A stretch of 52,089 bases of DNA from IMG/VR virus record IMGVR_UViG_3300041407_000207, positions 1-52,089 of that record. One strand, written 5' to 3'. A model generated the notes under the pieces. The model was given only the letters and a program-made list of their open reading frames with translations, had not been told where the DNA came from and did not search any database. The translations under genes were made by a program, and so were the position numbers. Shown here one piece after another: positions 1-7,636 of this stretch. Every line of letters begins with the position of its first letter. Positions within the stretch are counted from its first letter, which is position 1. Source of the DNA: a virus.

Positions 1-866
1 GAACTAAGGCTCAGCCAGATATTCAGAACCATGTCGATCTGATCTTCACCCACCTCTTCCGAGAAGTCAATCATTTCATCCAATGCCAGAATCCACGGCG
101 GTTGGAAGGTGAAGGCCCGAGGGGTATCAAAGAGATTGAACCAAAGGGACTCAGCGTCAGAATCTTTCAGAATCTTCGACCAAGGATCGATTTTGATGAT
201 CGACTTGGTGTGGGGATCATCTGAACGAACTTCTTGAGGTTCGATGTCCTCCAACTTGCCGATGCCTATTTTGGAGAGCTTGAGCCCAGAAGCTTCTCCG
301 ATGCAGGACGCCATGTAAGCGGAGCAGATAGACTCCGAGGAGAGAACCGTTACATCGCGGATTGATGGAGGGGACGCATGTGCCCCGAAAGGCTGAAGTT
401 CCTGAGTCAGATGTTCTGTCAGGTAATTCACCTCAAGCATGTCGGACATACCTTCGAAGTGATGCTGGTGCCAGGCCTTGCTAGCCGCTGCAGCAGCGAT
501 CATGCCTTCAAGATAGTCACCCTTAACTCCGAGCAAGATATAGCCGCCTAGCTTTGTCACGGCGATGTCAAAGCGTACTGGGAAGCTTGGATCTTGGTGT
601 GCCCAGGAAGAGGCTGCCGCGTTGAAAACTTGTTCCTTGCGGAGACTTCCGAACTGTGGAGTTTCAAGAGGATCCCCGGTAGCGAACAGATTATTCAAGG
701 CTACTGGGACTCGACCTGCGTAATCCATCAAAGCATTGACCAAATTAGTCGGATGTTCTTTAACAACGACCATAGACCCTTCGGACCAATGGCTTGGATC
801 AAGTCCTTTATTGGAGATTCTAGTCTGCCAGTTAGGACGTACGGAAACGGACTCTTTAGAGAGCAT
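1..866 (-). CDS. Unknown protein, 3' end beyond window
   Basis: An open minus-strand frame of 288 codons runs off the left edge without a stop. The start is ATG at 866, chosen because AAGGTGA stands 7 bases upstream. The protein begins MLSKESVSVRPNWQ and holds an Ala-rich segment (GMIAAAAASKAW) followed by an acidic C-terminal part. I recognise no domain. It lies downstream of the 917-1150 gene across a hairpin at 897-918, and no promoter box is visible between them, so read-through is likely. Confidence 0.75.
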   Translation of the reverse strand, partial: MLSKESVSVRPNWQTRISNKGLDPSHWSEGSMVVVKEHPTNLVNALMDYAGRVPVALNNLFATGDPLETPQFGSLRKEQVFNAAASSWAHQDPSFPVRFDIAVTKLGGYILLGVKGDYLEGMIAAAAASKAWHQHHFEGMSDMLEVNYLTEHLTQELQPFGAHASPPSIRDVTVLSSESICSAYMASCIGEASGLKLSKIGIGKLEDIEPQEVRSDDPHTKSIIKIDPWSKILKDSDAESLWFNLFDTPRAFTFQPPWILALDEMIDFSEEVGEDQIDMVLNIWLSLS

Positions 867-896
867 GTGGGTCACCTTGTAATTTCTATTTTTTAA

Positions 897-918
897 AACA
901 ACGACCGAAGTCGTTGTT
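897..918 (-). terminator. Hairpin, probable terminator
   Basis: A perfect 9-base stem with a CGAA loop, followed on the minus strand by TTTTAAAAAA. It overlaps the stop codon of the 917-1150 gene. Confidence 0.6.
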
Positions 919-1150
919 ATTTGGCAGTCTTTACCGCAGGTTTTTGACGACGGTTTTTAGCTGGTTGATCTGACTCCGGTAGATCAGATCCCTTGTGTCG
1001 AATTGCGCCTGGGCAGTCTTCTTCCAAACCGTCCATACTACGGTCATCCCCCTCTACTCGGACTTCCTTGAACCGTTCGAATCGTTCTGCGAGAGAACGA
1101 CTCATAAGATGGGAACCACCCTTCGGTCGTACTCTATGGCTAGCACTCAT
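917..1150 (-). CDS. Small basic unknown protein (77 aa)
   Basis: The 77-residue protein has a Lys/Arg-rich C-terminus (KNRRQKPAVKTAK), consistent with nucleic-acid binding, which is inference only. The ATG at 1150 lies 6 bases after AAGGA. A GGTATAAG promoter box stands about 55 bases upstream, and a hairpin follows the stop, so it forms a complete single-gene cassette. No family recognised. Confidence 0.65.
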   Translation of the reverse strand: MSASHRVRPKGGSHLMSRSLAERFERFKEVRVEGDDRSMDGLEEDCPGAIRHKGSDLPESDQPAKNRRQKPAVKTAK

Positions 1151-1203
1151 ACATTATCCTTTTTAGTTATTAGGGGAGAAACGTACATTTCTCCTACACA
1201 ATT

Positions 1204-1211
1204 CTTATACC
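1204..1211 (-). promoter_or_regulatory. GGTATAAG-class promoter
   Basis: Minus strand reads GGTATAAG, then AATTGT, then G as the predicted start. It serves the 917-1150 gene. Confidence 0.7.
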
Positions 1212-1218
1212 AGAACGG

Positions 1219-1542
1219 CTAGTCACGTTTGACTAATTTACGCCTAGGACCGTCATCTTCGCCTGCGATTACACGAGGAATCATACACCAAAACAATGGG
1301 TCTACGATATATCCGCTATCTGCTATGTATTTCCCACCAAGGTAATACCCGGTAGATATCATTTCTTTATCCATGACCAACCAGACATGCATACCTGGCT
1401 TTGGTGGATTATTTGCAGAATTTACGAAAACTGCTTTATGAAGAATCTCTGTAACTTTGATTACTTGAGTATTCAAATAGTCAACTTGTTTGGAGAGATG
1501 ATCCATGCCATCTCGATAACCTTGCTCATATTCTGGAGTCAT
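1219..1542 (-). CDS. Unknown protein coupled to ThyX (107 aa)
   Basis: The start codon overlaps the thyX stop as ATGA, which points to translational coupling in a two-gene operon. The N-terminal third (YRDGMDHLSKQVDYLNTQVIKVTEIL) looks helical. The middle has a short beta-like part (VWLVMDKEMISTGYYLGGKYIADSGYIVDPLFWCMIPR). No known domain recognised. A link to nucleotide metabolism is suggested only by its position after thyX. Confidence 0.8.
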   Translation of the reverse strand: MTPEYEQGYRDGMDHLSKQVDYLNTQVIKVTEILHKAVFVNSANNPPKPGMHVWLVMDKEMISTGYYLGGKYIADSGYIVDPLFWCMIPRVIAGEDDGPRRKLVKRD

Positions 1543-2225
1543 GAGATTTCACCTAGAACATGCTTTTTGAAAGCTGCCAAAGTAACCGGGATGTACGGCT
1601 TGATAAGTTCCAAGATGGCCTTGGCATATACCTGGATTTCATATTGAGAATGAGCGTGGTCGCGAAGACGCAAGAACCCAAACAGGTTATGGAGATCGAC
1701 CGTACCGAAGAAGTGAGTGTAGATATTCATAGGCAGGACGCCGCGAGCAATCTCTCGGGGAACTCCACGGGCAATCAAGGTAAGGTACATTTTGTACGCT
1801 ACTTCGTTTGCATTGGCGATAAGACTGAGAGTTTCTGCTTCGTGTTCAGGATCGATGTCTACTAGATCCCGCATCTGCTTGTTGTCTTTATTCTGAACAC
1901 CTAGCAGTCCTTTTTCAGGAACGTACATCTCATCTGGAAGAACCGAATACCGAGCAGAGACTTCACTGTAACCCCAAGCACGGTGACGCATCCATTGACG
2001 GGCAACGAACATCGGGCACTTTACTTCGAAGGTGAACTGAACAGATTCTAGAGGACTTGTGTGATGATTTTTTACGAGGTAGTTGATTAGTCGAGTATCG
2101 CTTCCTTCGTCTTCCCCGGCACGCCAATCAGCGTCATAGCTAACTCGGGCGTTTCGAACTACCGAGAGATCAGAACCCATGTGATCAATCAAACGAATGA
2201 ACCCGTGGTCAAGTAACTTAATCAA
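1539..2225 (-). CDS. thyX: Flavin-dependent thymidylate synthase ThyX
   Basis: ThyX makes dTMP from dUMP using FAD/NADPH and methylene-tetrahydrofolate, supplying thymidine for phage DNA synthesis in the infected cell. The family signature RHR-x7-S is present at residues 80-90 (RHRAWGYSEVS), followed by ARYS. The 228-residue length is normal for the family. The best start is TTG at 2225, placed 7 bases after GGAG. The gene overlaps the next one by 4 bases. No GGTATAAG box was found in front of it; it follows a double terminator at 2286-2355, so its promoter is of another kind or it relies on read-through. Confidence 0.96.
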   Translation of the reverse strand: MIKLLDHGFIRLIDHMGSDLSVVRNARVSYDADWRAGEDEGSDTRLINYLVKNHHTSPLESVQFTFEVKCPMFVARQWMRHRAWGYSEVSARYSVLPDEMYVPEKGLLGVQNKDNKQMRDLVDIDPEHEAETLSLIANANEVAYKMYLTLIARGVPREIARGVLPMNIYTHFFGTVDLHNLFGFLRLRDHAHSQYEIQVYAKAILELIKPYIPVTLAAFKKHVLGEIS

Positions 2226-2285
2226 AGAAAGTGCTCCATATAGATAATGAATACACTCTATCGAAATCTAAAAAAAGCCGCAAGA

Positions 2286-2323
2286 TATAAAAAGGAGATG
2301 CCGGAGGGGAAGCCCGACATCTC
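2286..2323 (-). terminator. Intrinsic terminator
   Basis: GAGATG(T)CGGG pairs with CCGGCATCTC, and the minus strand continues CTTTTTAT. It is the second of two tandem terminators after the 2369-2485 gene. Confidence 0.75.
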
Positions 2324-2355
2324 AAAACCTCCAGCCGGACCTTTACAGCTGGAGG
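2324..2355 (-). terminator. Intrinsic terminator
   Basis: A perfect CCTCCAGC/GCTGGAGG stem at 2328-2355, followed on the minus strand by TTTT. It is the first of the two tandem terminators. Confidence 0.7.
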
Positions 2356-2368
2356 AGGTGTAAATCTC

Positions 2369-2485
2369 TTAATCGCAACAAACGCCGTTTACGAGCAGTC
2401 CGATGATGAAGCCCAAGAATAGAATTCCAAGTGCGATACCACCGATTGTCAGAACTATGCCTGCAAGAAACCCTAGAAGTCCCAT
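2369..2485 (-). CDS. Tiny single-span membrane protein (38 aa)
   Basis: A 38-residue ORF, MGLLGFLAGIVLTIGGIALG onward, which is one hydrophobic Gly-rich helix ending VNGVCCD. The ATG at 2485 overlaps the end of the 2473-2787 gene by 13 bases, and GGAAGAAAG lies just upstream as ribosome site. Two terminators follow. It should insert in the host inner membrane; its role is unknown. It resembles the 29-residue membrane peptide at 43752-43841 in style but not in sequence. Confidence 0.65.
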   Translation of the reverse strand: MGLLGFLAGIVLTIGGIALGILFLGFIIGLLVNGVCCD

Positions 2486-2787
2486 GGGTCTTTCTTCCGA
2501 GTGAATAGATCTGGGACAGCCCCTAGATCTGTATAGATGTATTCGCGTTCGAGCTTTTCGAGTTCGCTGTCAGTAACCTGGACTCGCTCTTTGCGGATAT
2601 TCCGTTTGAAGCATTGAACATCAAGTATTACGTGGAGCTGTTCCTCGTTCTTGTGAAGCTTCTTTTTCATCTGAACAATTGAATCCAACCGATTTGCAGC
2701 CTCGGGTACCTTAATCAACTTCTCTCGTGGAACCAATTTGCCTGTAGAAGGTTTGGTCACGGTTACCCGAAAGTCAAATTCGTACAT
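2473..2787 (-). CDS. Unknown protein (104 aa)
   Basis: The start is set at the ATG at 2787 because AGGA lies 6 bases upstream; an upstream TTG at 2802 has no good ribosome site. The protein is charged, with a central Lys-rich helix (QMKKKLHKNEEQLHVIL), and ends KKDPWDF. No domain recognised. A GGTATAAG promoter box is about 65 bases upstream. Confidence 0.8.
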   Translation of the reverse strand: MYEFDFRVTVTKPSTGKLVPREKLIKVPEAANRLDSIVQMKKKLHKNEEQLHVILDVQCFKRNIRKERVQVTDSELEKLEREYIYTDLGAVPDLFTRKKDPWDF

Positions 2788-2853
2788 GCGATGTCCTATC
2801 AATTTATAGTTCTGGGAAGGAGAAGTAGCGAGTCGTTGTTTCTCTCTACTTCT

Positions 2854-2861
2854 CTTATACC
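2854..2861 (-). promoter_or_regulatory. GGTATAAG-class promoter
   Basis: GGTATAAG, then AGAAGT, then A. It serves the 2473-2787 and 2369-2485 genes. Confidence 0.7.
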
Positions 2862-2872
2862 AGAATTGATGG

Positions 2873-3619
2873 TCAACTCATGAATCGCCCAAACATCTCA
2901 TTCATCATTTCAGCATGGCCGACTGGGGCAGGCTTAGTGACGACTTCCTTAACATACGCAGGAGCGGGTTTAACTGGCTCAGGGGCTTGTTGATTTTCAG
3001 GCTTAGACGCCCAAGGAGCGGGTTCCGGAGCCTTTGGCATTTCCCAAGCAGGGGCCGGTACTGGCCGAGCAGAAGCAAACGCATCTGCGAATTGGTCAGC
3101 CAACGACTTCTGAGAACCCAGTTGTTTCAGAACATCCGCAGGAGAAGGCATCGCCGGGATGACGGAGTTCCAGCCGATATCTGCCATCAGATTTACGGGA
3201 GGCTGAGGGGAGTTAGAGCTATACGCCCCTACACTCAGTTTGCCACTAACGTTGATGGATTCCCCTCCATCACAGTAGTTGTAGGCTACTCGGGTGTAAC
3301 CGTTGAGATACTCGAGGTCGAGAACCTCTCCGTGATCTTCGGAGATGATTACGTCAAGTCGAAGTTCCGGCTCCATGGCCAAACGACGGTCATGAAACCA
3401 CGGAGTCTGAACCAACGCCAAGGAAAGACCGTGATCGTCCATGAGCTCTGTTTGTTTCGGAGTAGCACGAACCTGGAGCAGGCCGTTAATACCGTGGCAA
3501 CCGCCGAGATATTCTGCTTCAGCAATGGGGCCGATAAATCCGATACCGCGAAGTTGTTCATAGGTGAGAACTTGTTCACCGTCGATAACTACGAAACCAG
3601 TAAAAGTTGTTACAGACAT
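2873..3619 (-). CDS. Unknown protein with Pro/Ala-rich tail (248 aa)
   Basis: The first 160 residues look folded (FTGFVVIDGEQVLTYEQLRG and CHGINGLLQVRATPKQ). Residues from about 180 to 235 are a Pro/Ala/Lys-rich linker (PVPAPAWEMPKAPEPAPWAS), ending in a short helix EMMNEMFGRFMS. Such a layout suggests a tethering or multi-protein binding role; this is inference. The start ATG at 3619 follows CTGGAGAG. No GGTATAAG box is visible, so it may be co-transcribed with the gene upstream through a weak terminator. Confidence 0.8.
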   Translation of the reverse strand: MSVTTFTGFVVIDGEQVLTYEQLRGIGFIGPIAEAEYLGGCHGINGLLQVRATPKQTELMDDHGLSLALVQTPWFHDRRLAMEPELRLDVIISEDHGEVLDLEYLNGYTRVAYNYCDGGESINVSGKLSVGAYSSNSPQPPVNLMADIGWNSVIPAMPSPADVLKQLGSQKSLADQFADAFASARPVPAPAWEMPKAPEPAPWASKPENQQAPEPVKPAPAYVKEVVTKPAPVGHAEMMNEMFGRFMS

Positions 3620-3660
3620 TTTGTCTCTCCAGGCTATTTAAAGCTAAAGAAAAAAGTCAG

Positions 3661-3690
3661 GAAAACAAGAGGAGCCCCCGAAGGGGCCCC
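3661..3690 (-). terminator. Intrinsic terminator
   Basis: A GCCCC-cgaa-GGGGC stem, followed on the minus strand by a T-rich CTCCTCTTGTTTT. It ends the 3720-4100 transcript. Confidence 0.65.
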
Positions 3691-3719
3691 ACTTATATAC
3701 TACGACCGGCGAGTGGAAA

Positions 3720-4100
3720 TTACTCGGCAGCGCTTACGACGCCCAGGGCGCTTGCGATGGACGAATCGGCCAGGAAGCCGTTGATCAGGCCTTCGATGTT
3801 GAAGTCGCGGAACACTTCGGTGTAAGCCGAAGTAACGCCTGCGTAGGCCAGTTTCTGCAGAGCAACATGCTCAGGCTTGAAGCGCTGAACGGCAACCATC
3901 AGCAGGTTGGCCAGAGCCAGTTTGCCCAGCGGCTCGGAAGCGTAACCGCGAACCAGAACAGGCAGTTTCGGGCCGATCAGTTGAGCCAGTTTGTTGTTGA
4001 CGATGCGACCAGCTTCCAGATACGCGGCGGTTTTTGCCAGGTCTTTGTTGGTAGCGAATGCGACGGAAGCAGCTGCACCGAGGTTCAGGGAAGTCGACAT
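3720..4100 (-). CDS. Unknown all-helical protein (126 aa)
   Basis: Ala/Leu-rich and predicted mostly helical, with no membrane segment of clear length. Its codons look GC-richer than its neighbours (many CTG, GCC, CAG), suggesting high expression or separate origin. It has its own promoter (GGTATAAC at 4181-4188) and terminator. No family recognised. Confidence 0.8.
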   Translation of the reverse strand: MSTSLNLGAAASVAFATNKDLAKTAAYLEAGRIVNNKLAQLIGPKLPVLVRGYASEPLGKLALANLLMVAVQRFKPEHVALQKLAYAGVTSAYTEVFRDFNIEGLINGFLADSSIASALGVVSAAE

Positions 4101-4180
4101 ATTTTGAGTCTCCAGGTCTTTCGAAAGATAAAGGATATTGCCAGGAATAAGCTAACTAAAGAATACTCTCTCGCACTATT

Positions 4181-4188
4181 GTTATACC
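4181..4188 (-). promoter_or_regulatory. GGTATAAC-class promoter
   Basis: GGTATAAC, then AATAGT, then G. It serves the 3720-4100 gene. Confidence 0.68.
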
Positions 4189-4201
4189 AAGGTTACTGCA
4201 T

Positions 4202-4408
4202 TTATTGAATTTTTCGCCAATAGATCTGACCGTCTTTACCACGATATTGTTCGTGAGGGCGCATCTTCATCAGACAGACCTTCTTCTTGTTGCATTCGGT
4301 AACCATGAAATTACGAATGATCGGTTTTGGTTTTGCGGCGGGCTCGGTATGTGCCGAGATAGTTGGGAGGAGAAAGATAAACAAAAGCATTAAATTCAAA
4401 GGGTTCAA
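4202..4408 (-). CDS. Small exported protein (68 aa)
   Basis: The N-terminus MNPLNLMLLFIFLLPTISAH is a clear signal peptide with probable cleavage after ISA. The mature part is about 47 residues with two Cys (TECNKKKVC) that could form a disulfide, followed by a basic stretch ending YWRKIQ. The start is TTG at 4408, placed after GAGGTG. The product probably acts in the periplasm or envelope, for example in host modification or superinfection exclusion; this is inference. Confidence 0.75.
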   Translation of the reverse strand: MNPLNLMLLFIFLLPTISAHTEPAAKPKPIIRNFMVTECNKKKVCLMKMRPHEQYRGKDGQIYWRKIQ

Positions 4409-4427
4409 AGTACACCTCTTCTTCGAA

Positions 4428-4445
4428 GCCTGGTTTATCCCAGGC
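4428..4445 (-). other. Short hairpin between genes
   Basis: GCCTGG-gataaa-CCAGGC inverted repeat without a T-run, just upstream of the small exported-protein gene. It could be an RNA-processing or stability element. Confidence 0.35.
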
Positions 4446-4465
4446 CTCTGATTAGTAGATTGTAC

Positions 4466-4798
4466 TTATTTAAGAATCCAATTGTTATTCAAAGTTGTAC
4501 GAGTTTCATTGCGGTTAGGGAACGCATGGATAGTAGCCCGTTTAGCCAGAGACTCCCGAGTGTTCTTGGCAACAGTATCAATCGCCCCTGCACCGAATAC
4601 CGCCATTTTGTAAAGCATCATGGATGGCACGTCATTGAAGCCTTCAAGTTCGAAGCGCAATTCAGTTTGACGACCAGCCATTACCATGATGCGAAACGCT
4701 TGGCGGTGTTCCTCATTGAAGGGGTCAAAGACCACCTTTTCTTTCGAGATCGTTGTTACCGTTTTTTCAGTAGTACGAGTTTTAAGAACGGTGGTCAT
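4466..4798 (-). CDS. Unknown protein (110 aa)
   Basis: The Thr/Lys-rich start (MTTVLKTRTTEKTVTTISKE) is followed by a compact domain (DPFNEEHRQAFRIMVMAGRQTELRFELEGFNDVPSMMLYKMA). No family recognised. The promoter box at 4854-4861 lies within the 3' end of the upstream MazG-like gene. Confidence 0.8.
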   Translation of the reverse strand: MTTVLKTRTTEKTVTTISKEKVVFDPFNEEHRQAFRIMVMAGRQTELRFELEGFNDVPSMMLYKMAVFGAGAIDTVAKNTRESLAKRATIHAFPNRNETRTTLNNNWILK

Positions 4799-4853
4799 AA
4801 GATTCCCCTACAATTTATAGTTTGAGGCAGTGGATATATTCCTCTGCACTACT

Positions 4854-4861
4854 CTTATACC
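4854..4861 (-). promoter_or_regulatory. GGTATAAG-class promoter
   Basis: GGTATAAG, then AGTAGT, then G. It serves the 4466-4798 gene. Confidence 0.72.
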
Positions 4862-5175
4862 GGTTGAGGGTCCTCTGGTTGAACTCTACCGTTGAAGGTA
4901 TCGAGACGTTCTTTCAGTCGACTCATCTTGTATTCGATCATCTCCTGCACCTCAGATTCACCAATCATAATTGCAAGTTGATTCGCCATAATAAATGCGT
5001 CTGCAATCTCTCCTGCGAATTTCTTACCGTCAATCCGGCCACGTTTGAATTGGTTGATGGCGGTGATGCACTCCCCGAATTCTTCGTTGGCCATACCGAA
5101 TTGTTCTTCGTAACCCCAAGTTTCCAGAGCATCAATCAAAGTTGGGTAGCTTGCAAACGGAAGCTTAATACTCAT
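4855..5175 (-). CDS. MazG-like nucleotide pyrophosphohydrolase
   Basis: All-helical NTP pyrophosphohydrolases of the MazG/dUTPase group hydrolyse (d)NTPs to monophosphates using Mg bound by an acidic motif. That motif is visible as EEFGEC near residues 31-36 and EIADAF near residues 55-60. At 106 residues it is a single-domain MazG-like protein. It starts 3 bases after the stop of the SNF2 helicase gene, so it belongs to the same operon. It may balance dNTP pools or affect ppGpp signalling, as proposed for other phage MazG proteins. Confidence 0.8.
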   Translation of the reverse strand: MSIKLPFASYPTLIDALETWGYEEQFGMANEEFGECITAINQFKRGRIDGKKFAGEIADAFIMANQLAIMIGESEVQEMIEYKMSRLKERLDTFNGRVQPEDPQPV

Positions 5176-5178
5176 TTT

Positions 5179-6942
5179 TCAAACCTCTACTTTTCTGCTA
5201 TTGACGAAGTCCACCATCATGGAGTCCTTCACGTCTTCTTTATCGCCGAGTACTTTATACACGTATCTTTCGACATCAAAGTCAGATAGGAGTAGAAAAT
5301 ATTCGCACGCTCGTTCCTGACCGATTCGATGAATCCGGTCCTGTTGTTGCAAAAACACTTCTAGGCTGAAGTTCAGACTCATAAAAATCTGAGTGTAGAC
5401 CTGACTGTCGACATTACTGAAAATAGTACCTTCTTCGACTTCCGAGTCTTCCTTGTGGCCTAACACGGTAACGCCGTAGTTCACTGCTTTGGCTTGGCAT
5501 AGGAGAACTTGGTACTTCTTATTCAGGTTGAATTCCTTGACCTTGCCGAAGGTATCTTTTTCACCTCCTGCGATTGTCAGGAAGTCGATACCTGCATCTT
5601 GTAGCGCTTTCTCTGCTAATACACGTTCAGCTTGTAAGTTGTACCAGACCATAACTCTTCGATCTTTTAGTCGATCAGTTAGAAGGTTGTGAAGCTGAAC
5701 GATCTTTGGCTGTTCATCAAAGTAGAGAATTTCCCGTTTAGTAGGCGCTGTCTTTTTTCTCTTCTCACCACTGAACTGACGTTCTCCGAAGAAATCCAGT
5801 TCTTCTCCTAGGAGGTCTGGGCTTTCAGTGTAGTAGATAAATCCATTTGCTACTTGGCACTGCTTGGCCGCTAAAACTAGCGCACTAGGTACTTCTACGT
5901 TTCGTCCTTGGAACTCGGCAACGTAGTTAGACTGGAGTTCGCCAAAGACTCTCTTTTGTTCTTCTGAAACGAAGCAGTCGATGATTGTGAAGGTCTTGTC
6001 TGGAAGGGTGAGCCACTCAGTCTTCTTCATCACGATGCAGCAAGACTCTAGAGTATCTCGCATTTCATCTACGTTTTTGTAGCCTACAACGAACTGGCGT
6101 TTCGGTTTTCCGAACTGATCTTTTCCAGGAGGGGTCTCGATGGCATAGAGGTTCTTGAAGACTTTGTAGTCTCTTCCAACCAGAGAGGGTTCTAAGTACC
6201 GCACTGGAGAAAACAGATCCAGAGGTGAGTTGTTGATCAAGGTACCCGAGTTGATCACCTTGCTCTTAACGTCTTTGCTGATTTCAGTGAGACATTTGGT
6301 TCGAGCAGTAGTTGGTGATTTGATCAGGCCCTCATCGATGTTCATCGAGTCGAATTGAATCTCAGTAGAAAGACCTTCAAACAGGCGAACAGCTTTGTCG
6401 TAGTTGATCACCACGAGCTGAGCTGCTTTCATCTTTGGAAGTTCTTCTTTCCAGTTAGTGGTCTCGACAACATAGACTGTTATTTCGGGACGGTGGATAA
6501 GAACTTCTTCTACCCAAGTACCTAGCAATGCCTTCGGGCAAACTACTAGACTACGTTTGAACTGCATCAAGAAGATGAAATCCAAATAGACCTTCGTTTT
6601 CCCCATGCCCGGTTCAAGTAGAAGACCTGCACTGATCATGGTGTAGAGGAATCTAAGAGCGATCTCTTGGTGAGTCTTCGGAGAGGTGTGATAGGTAAAC
6701 CATTCAGGAAGAGTCTTTAGTTTCAAAGTACCTTTCGCAGTGGCGTACGTTTCTCTATCTACATTCAAGGCTCCGAAATGAACCTTCAGCCTTTTGGCTA
6801 AGTTCTGAACTACCAGAGGTTTATTCATCGCAAGGAATCTGGCCCCACTCCGAAAAAATCCGGGGAAGGCCATCATCTGTTTGATCTCTTTCGAGGTCTC
6901 GGGAATTGCTTCGATGTATTGGCCTACCGTGATCAGTCTCAT
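5179..6942 (-). CDS. SNF2-type DNA helicase/translocase
   Basis: A superfamily 2 ATPase of the SNF2/RapA type. Walker A is EPGMGKTK at residues 110-117. Motif Ia lies near VVCPKALLGTW. Motif II is IDEGL at about 202-206, where DEAH is usual. Motif VI is RIHRIGQ at 536-542, diagnostic of SNF2 proteins. At 587 residues it contains both RecA-like lobes. In phages these proteins remodel replication or recombination intermediates. Its start overlaps the stop of the 6939-7499 gene (ATGA), giving an operon of unknown-186aa, helicase and MazG-like. Confidence 0.93.
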   Translation of the reverse strand: MRLITVGQYIEAIPETSKEIKQMMAFPGFFRSGARFLAMNKPLVVQNLAKRLKVHFGALNVDRETYATAKGTLKLKTLPEWFTYHTSPKTHQEIALRFLYTMISAGLLLEPGMGKTKVYLDFIFLMQFKRSLVVCPKALLGTWVEEVLIHRPEITVYVVETTNWKEELPKMKAAQLVVINYDKAVRLFEGLSTEIQFDSMNIDEGLIKSPTTARTKCLTEISKDVKSKVINSGTLINNSPLDLFSPVRYLEPSLVGRDYKVFKNLYAIETPPGKDQFGKPKRQFVVGYKNVDEMRDTLESCCIVMKKTEWLTLPDKTFTIIDCFVSEEQKRVFGELQSNYVAEFQGRNVEVPSALVLAAKQCQVANGFIYYTESPDLLGEELDFFGERQFSGEKRKKTAPTKREILYFDEQPKIVQLHNLLTDRLKDRRVMVWYNLQAERVLAEKALQDAGIDFLTIAGGEKDTFGKVKEFNLNKKYQVLLCQAKAVNYGVTVLGHKEDSEVEEGTIFSNVDSQVYTQIFMSLNFSLEVFLQQQDRIHRIGQERACEYFLLLSDFDVERYVYKVLGDKEDVKDSMMVDFVNSRKVEV

Positions 6943-7499
6943 AGAAGATCTTCCGTGGATTGAGCAAAGCCATCTTTGATGATCATAAGCATGTATCTAC
7001 CTGGGTACATCGAGTAGCTATCTGCGATCAAATGGGATAGCACCCCTTCATATCCGGAGACGTTGGCTACGTAACAGTCAAGATGAGGGTCTTCATGATT
7101 CATAGACACCTCGTCTGCCTTCGCTTTCCAGAACGTCTCAGAAACCTTTTTGTTTAAAGGAATCATTATCAGATACGTACCGTCCGAAAGATTACGGCTT
7201 AGATAGGTCTCTACCGCAGTATTTAAAGAGAAAGCGTGAACGTCAACTTCGTCATGCCAGGACTTTAAAGGGTTTACTTGTGCTTCGTAGTTAGACACTA
7301 CGTAACCAAAGAGAACTTTATGAGAGTGGTAATGGTTATAGATCTCAATGCCTTGAGGATTTGTCACCGTAACAAGATACTTCATTCCGCCAGAAAGCTC
7401 TTTTCGCTTCCAAGGCCAAACCTTAGTAAGTCTTGCTACCAGCCCACGATGAAGCTCAGTCTCGGAGACTATCCTCCCCACATTGTTAAAATTCCACAT
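6939..7499 (-). CDS. Unknown protein, first gene of helicase operon
   Basis: A 186-residue protein starting MWNFNNVGRIVSETELHRGL, with mixed alpha/beta character and no motif I can name. It is the promoter-proximal gene and is translationally coupled to the SNF2 helicase gene. Its promoter has the variant box GGTACAAG. It could be a helicase partner; this is inference from position only. Confidence 0.82.
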   Translation of the reverse strand: MWNFNNVGRIVSETELHRGLVARLTKVWPWKRKELSGGMKYLVTVTNPQGIEIYNHYHSHKVLFGYVVSNYEAQVNPLKSWHDEVDVHAFSLNTAVETYLSRNLSDGTYLIMIPLNKKVSETFWKAKADEVSMNHEDPHLDCYVANVSGYEGVLSHLIADSYSMYPGRYMLMIIKDGFAQSTEDLL

Positions 7500-7563
7500 A
7501 ATACGGGTACCTATTTTCTAGAAGCCTAAAGTTTACGCAGATTACTCTGCAGGGTCCATATCT

Positions 7564-7571
7564 CTTGTACC
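7564..7571 (-). promoter_or_regulatory. GGTACAAG variant promoter
   Basis: The minus strand reads GGTACAAG, then AGATAT, then G: one mismatch to the common box. It serves the helicase operon. Confidence 0.55.
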
Positions 7572-7599
7572 AATATAAACTCGTTTAGTGGGTAAGCCC

Positions 7600-7607
7600 A
7601 CTAAAAT
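7600..7607 (+). promoter_or_regulatory. GTTAAAAT-class late promoter
   Basis: ACTAAAAT, six bases, then A at 7614 as predicted start. It serves the fibre-like gene at 7637. Confidence 0.6.
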
Positions 7608-7636
7608 CCAAAGATCACATTCCCAGGAGTCACTTA

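Noticed and set aside
2915-3784. 289-codon plus-strand ORF opposite the 2873-3619 gene
   Set aside because: It spans two minus-strand genes and a terminator, is Arg-rich in the manner of shadow frames, and has no late promoter.
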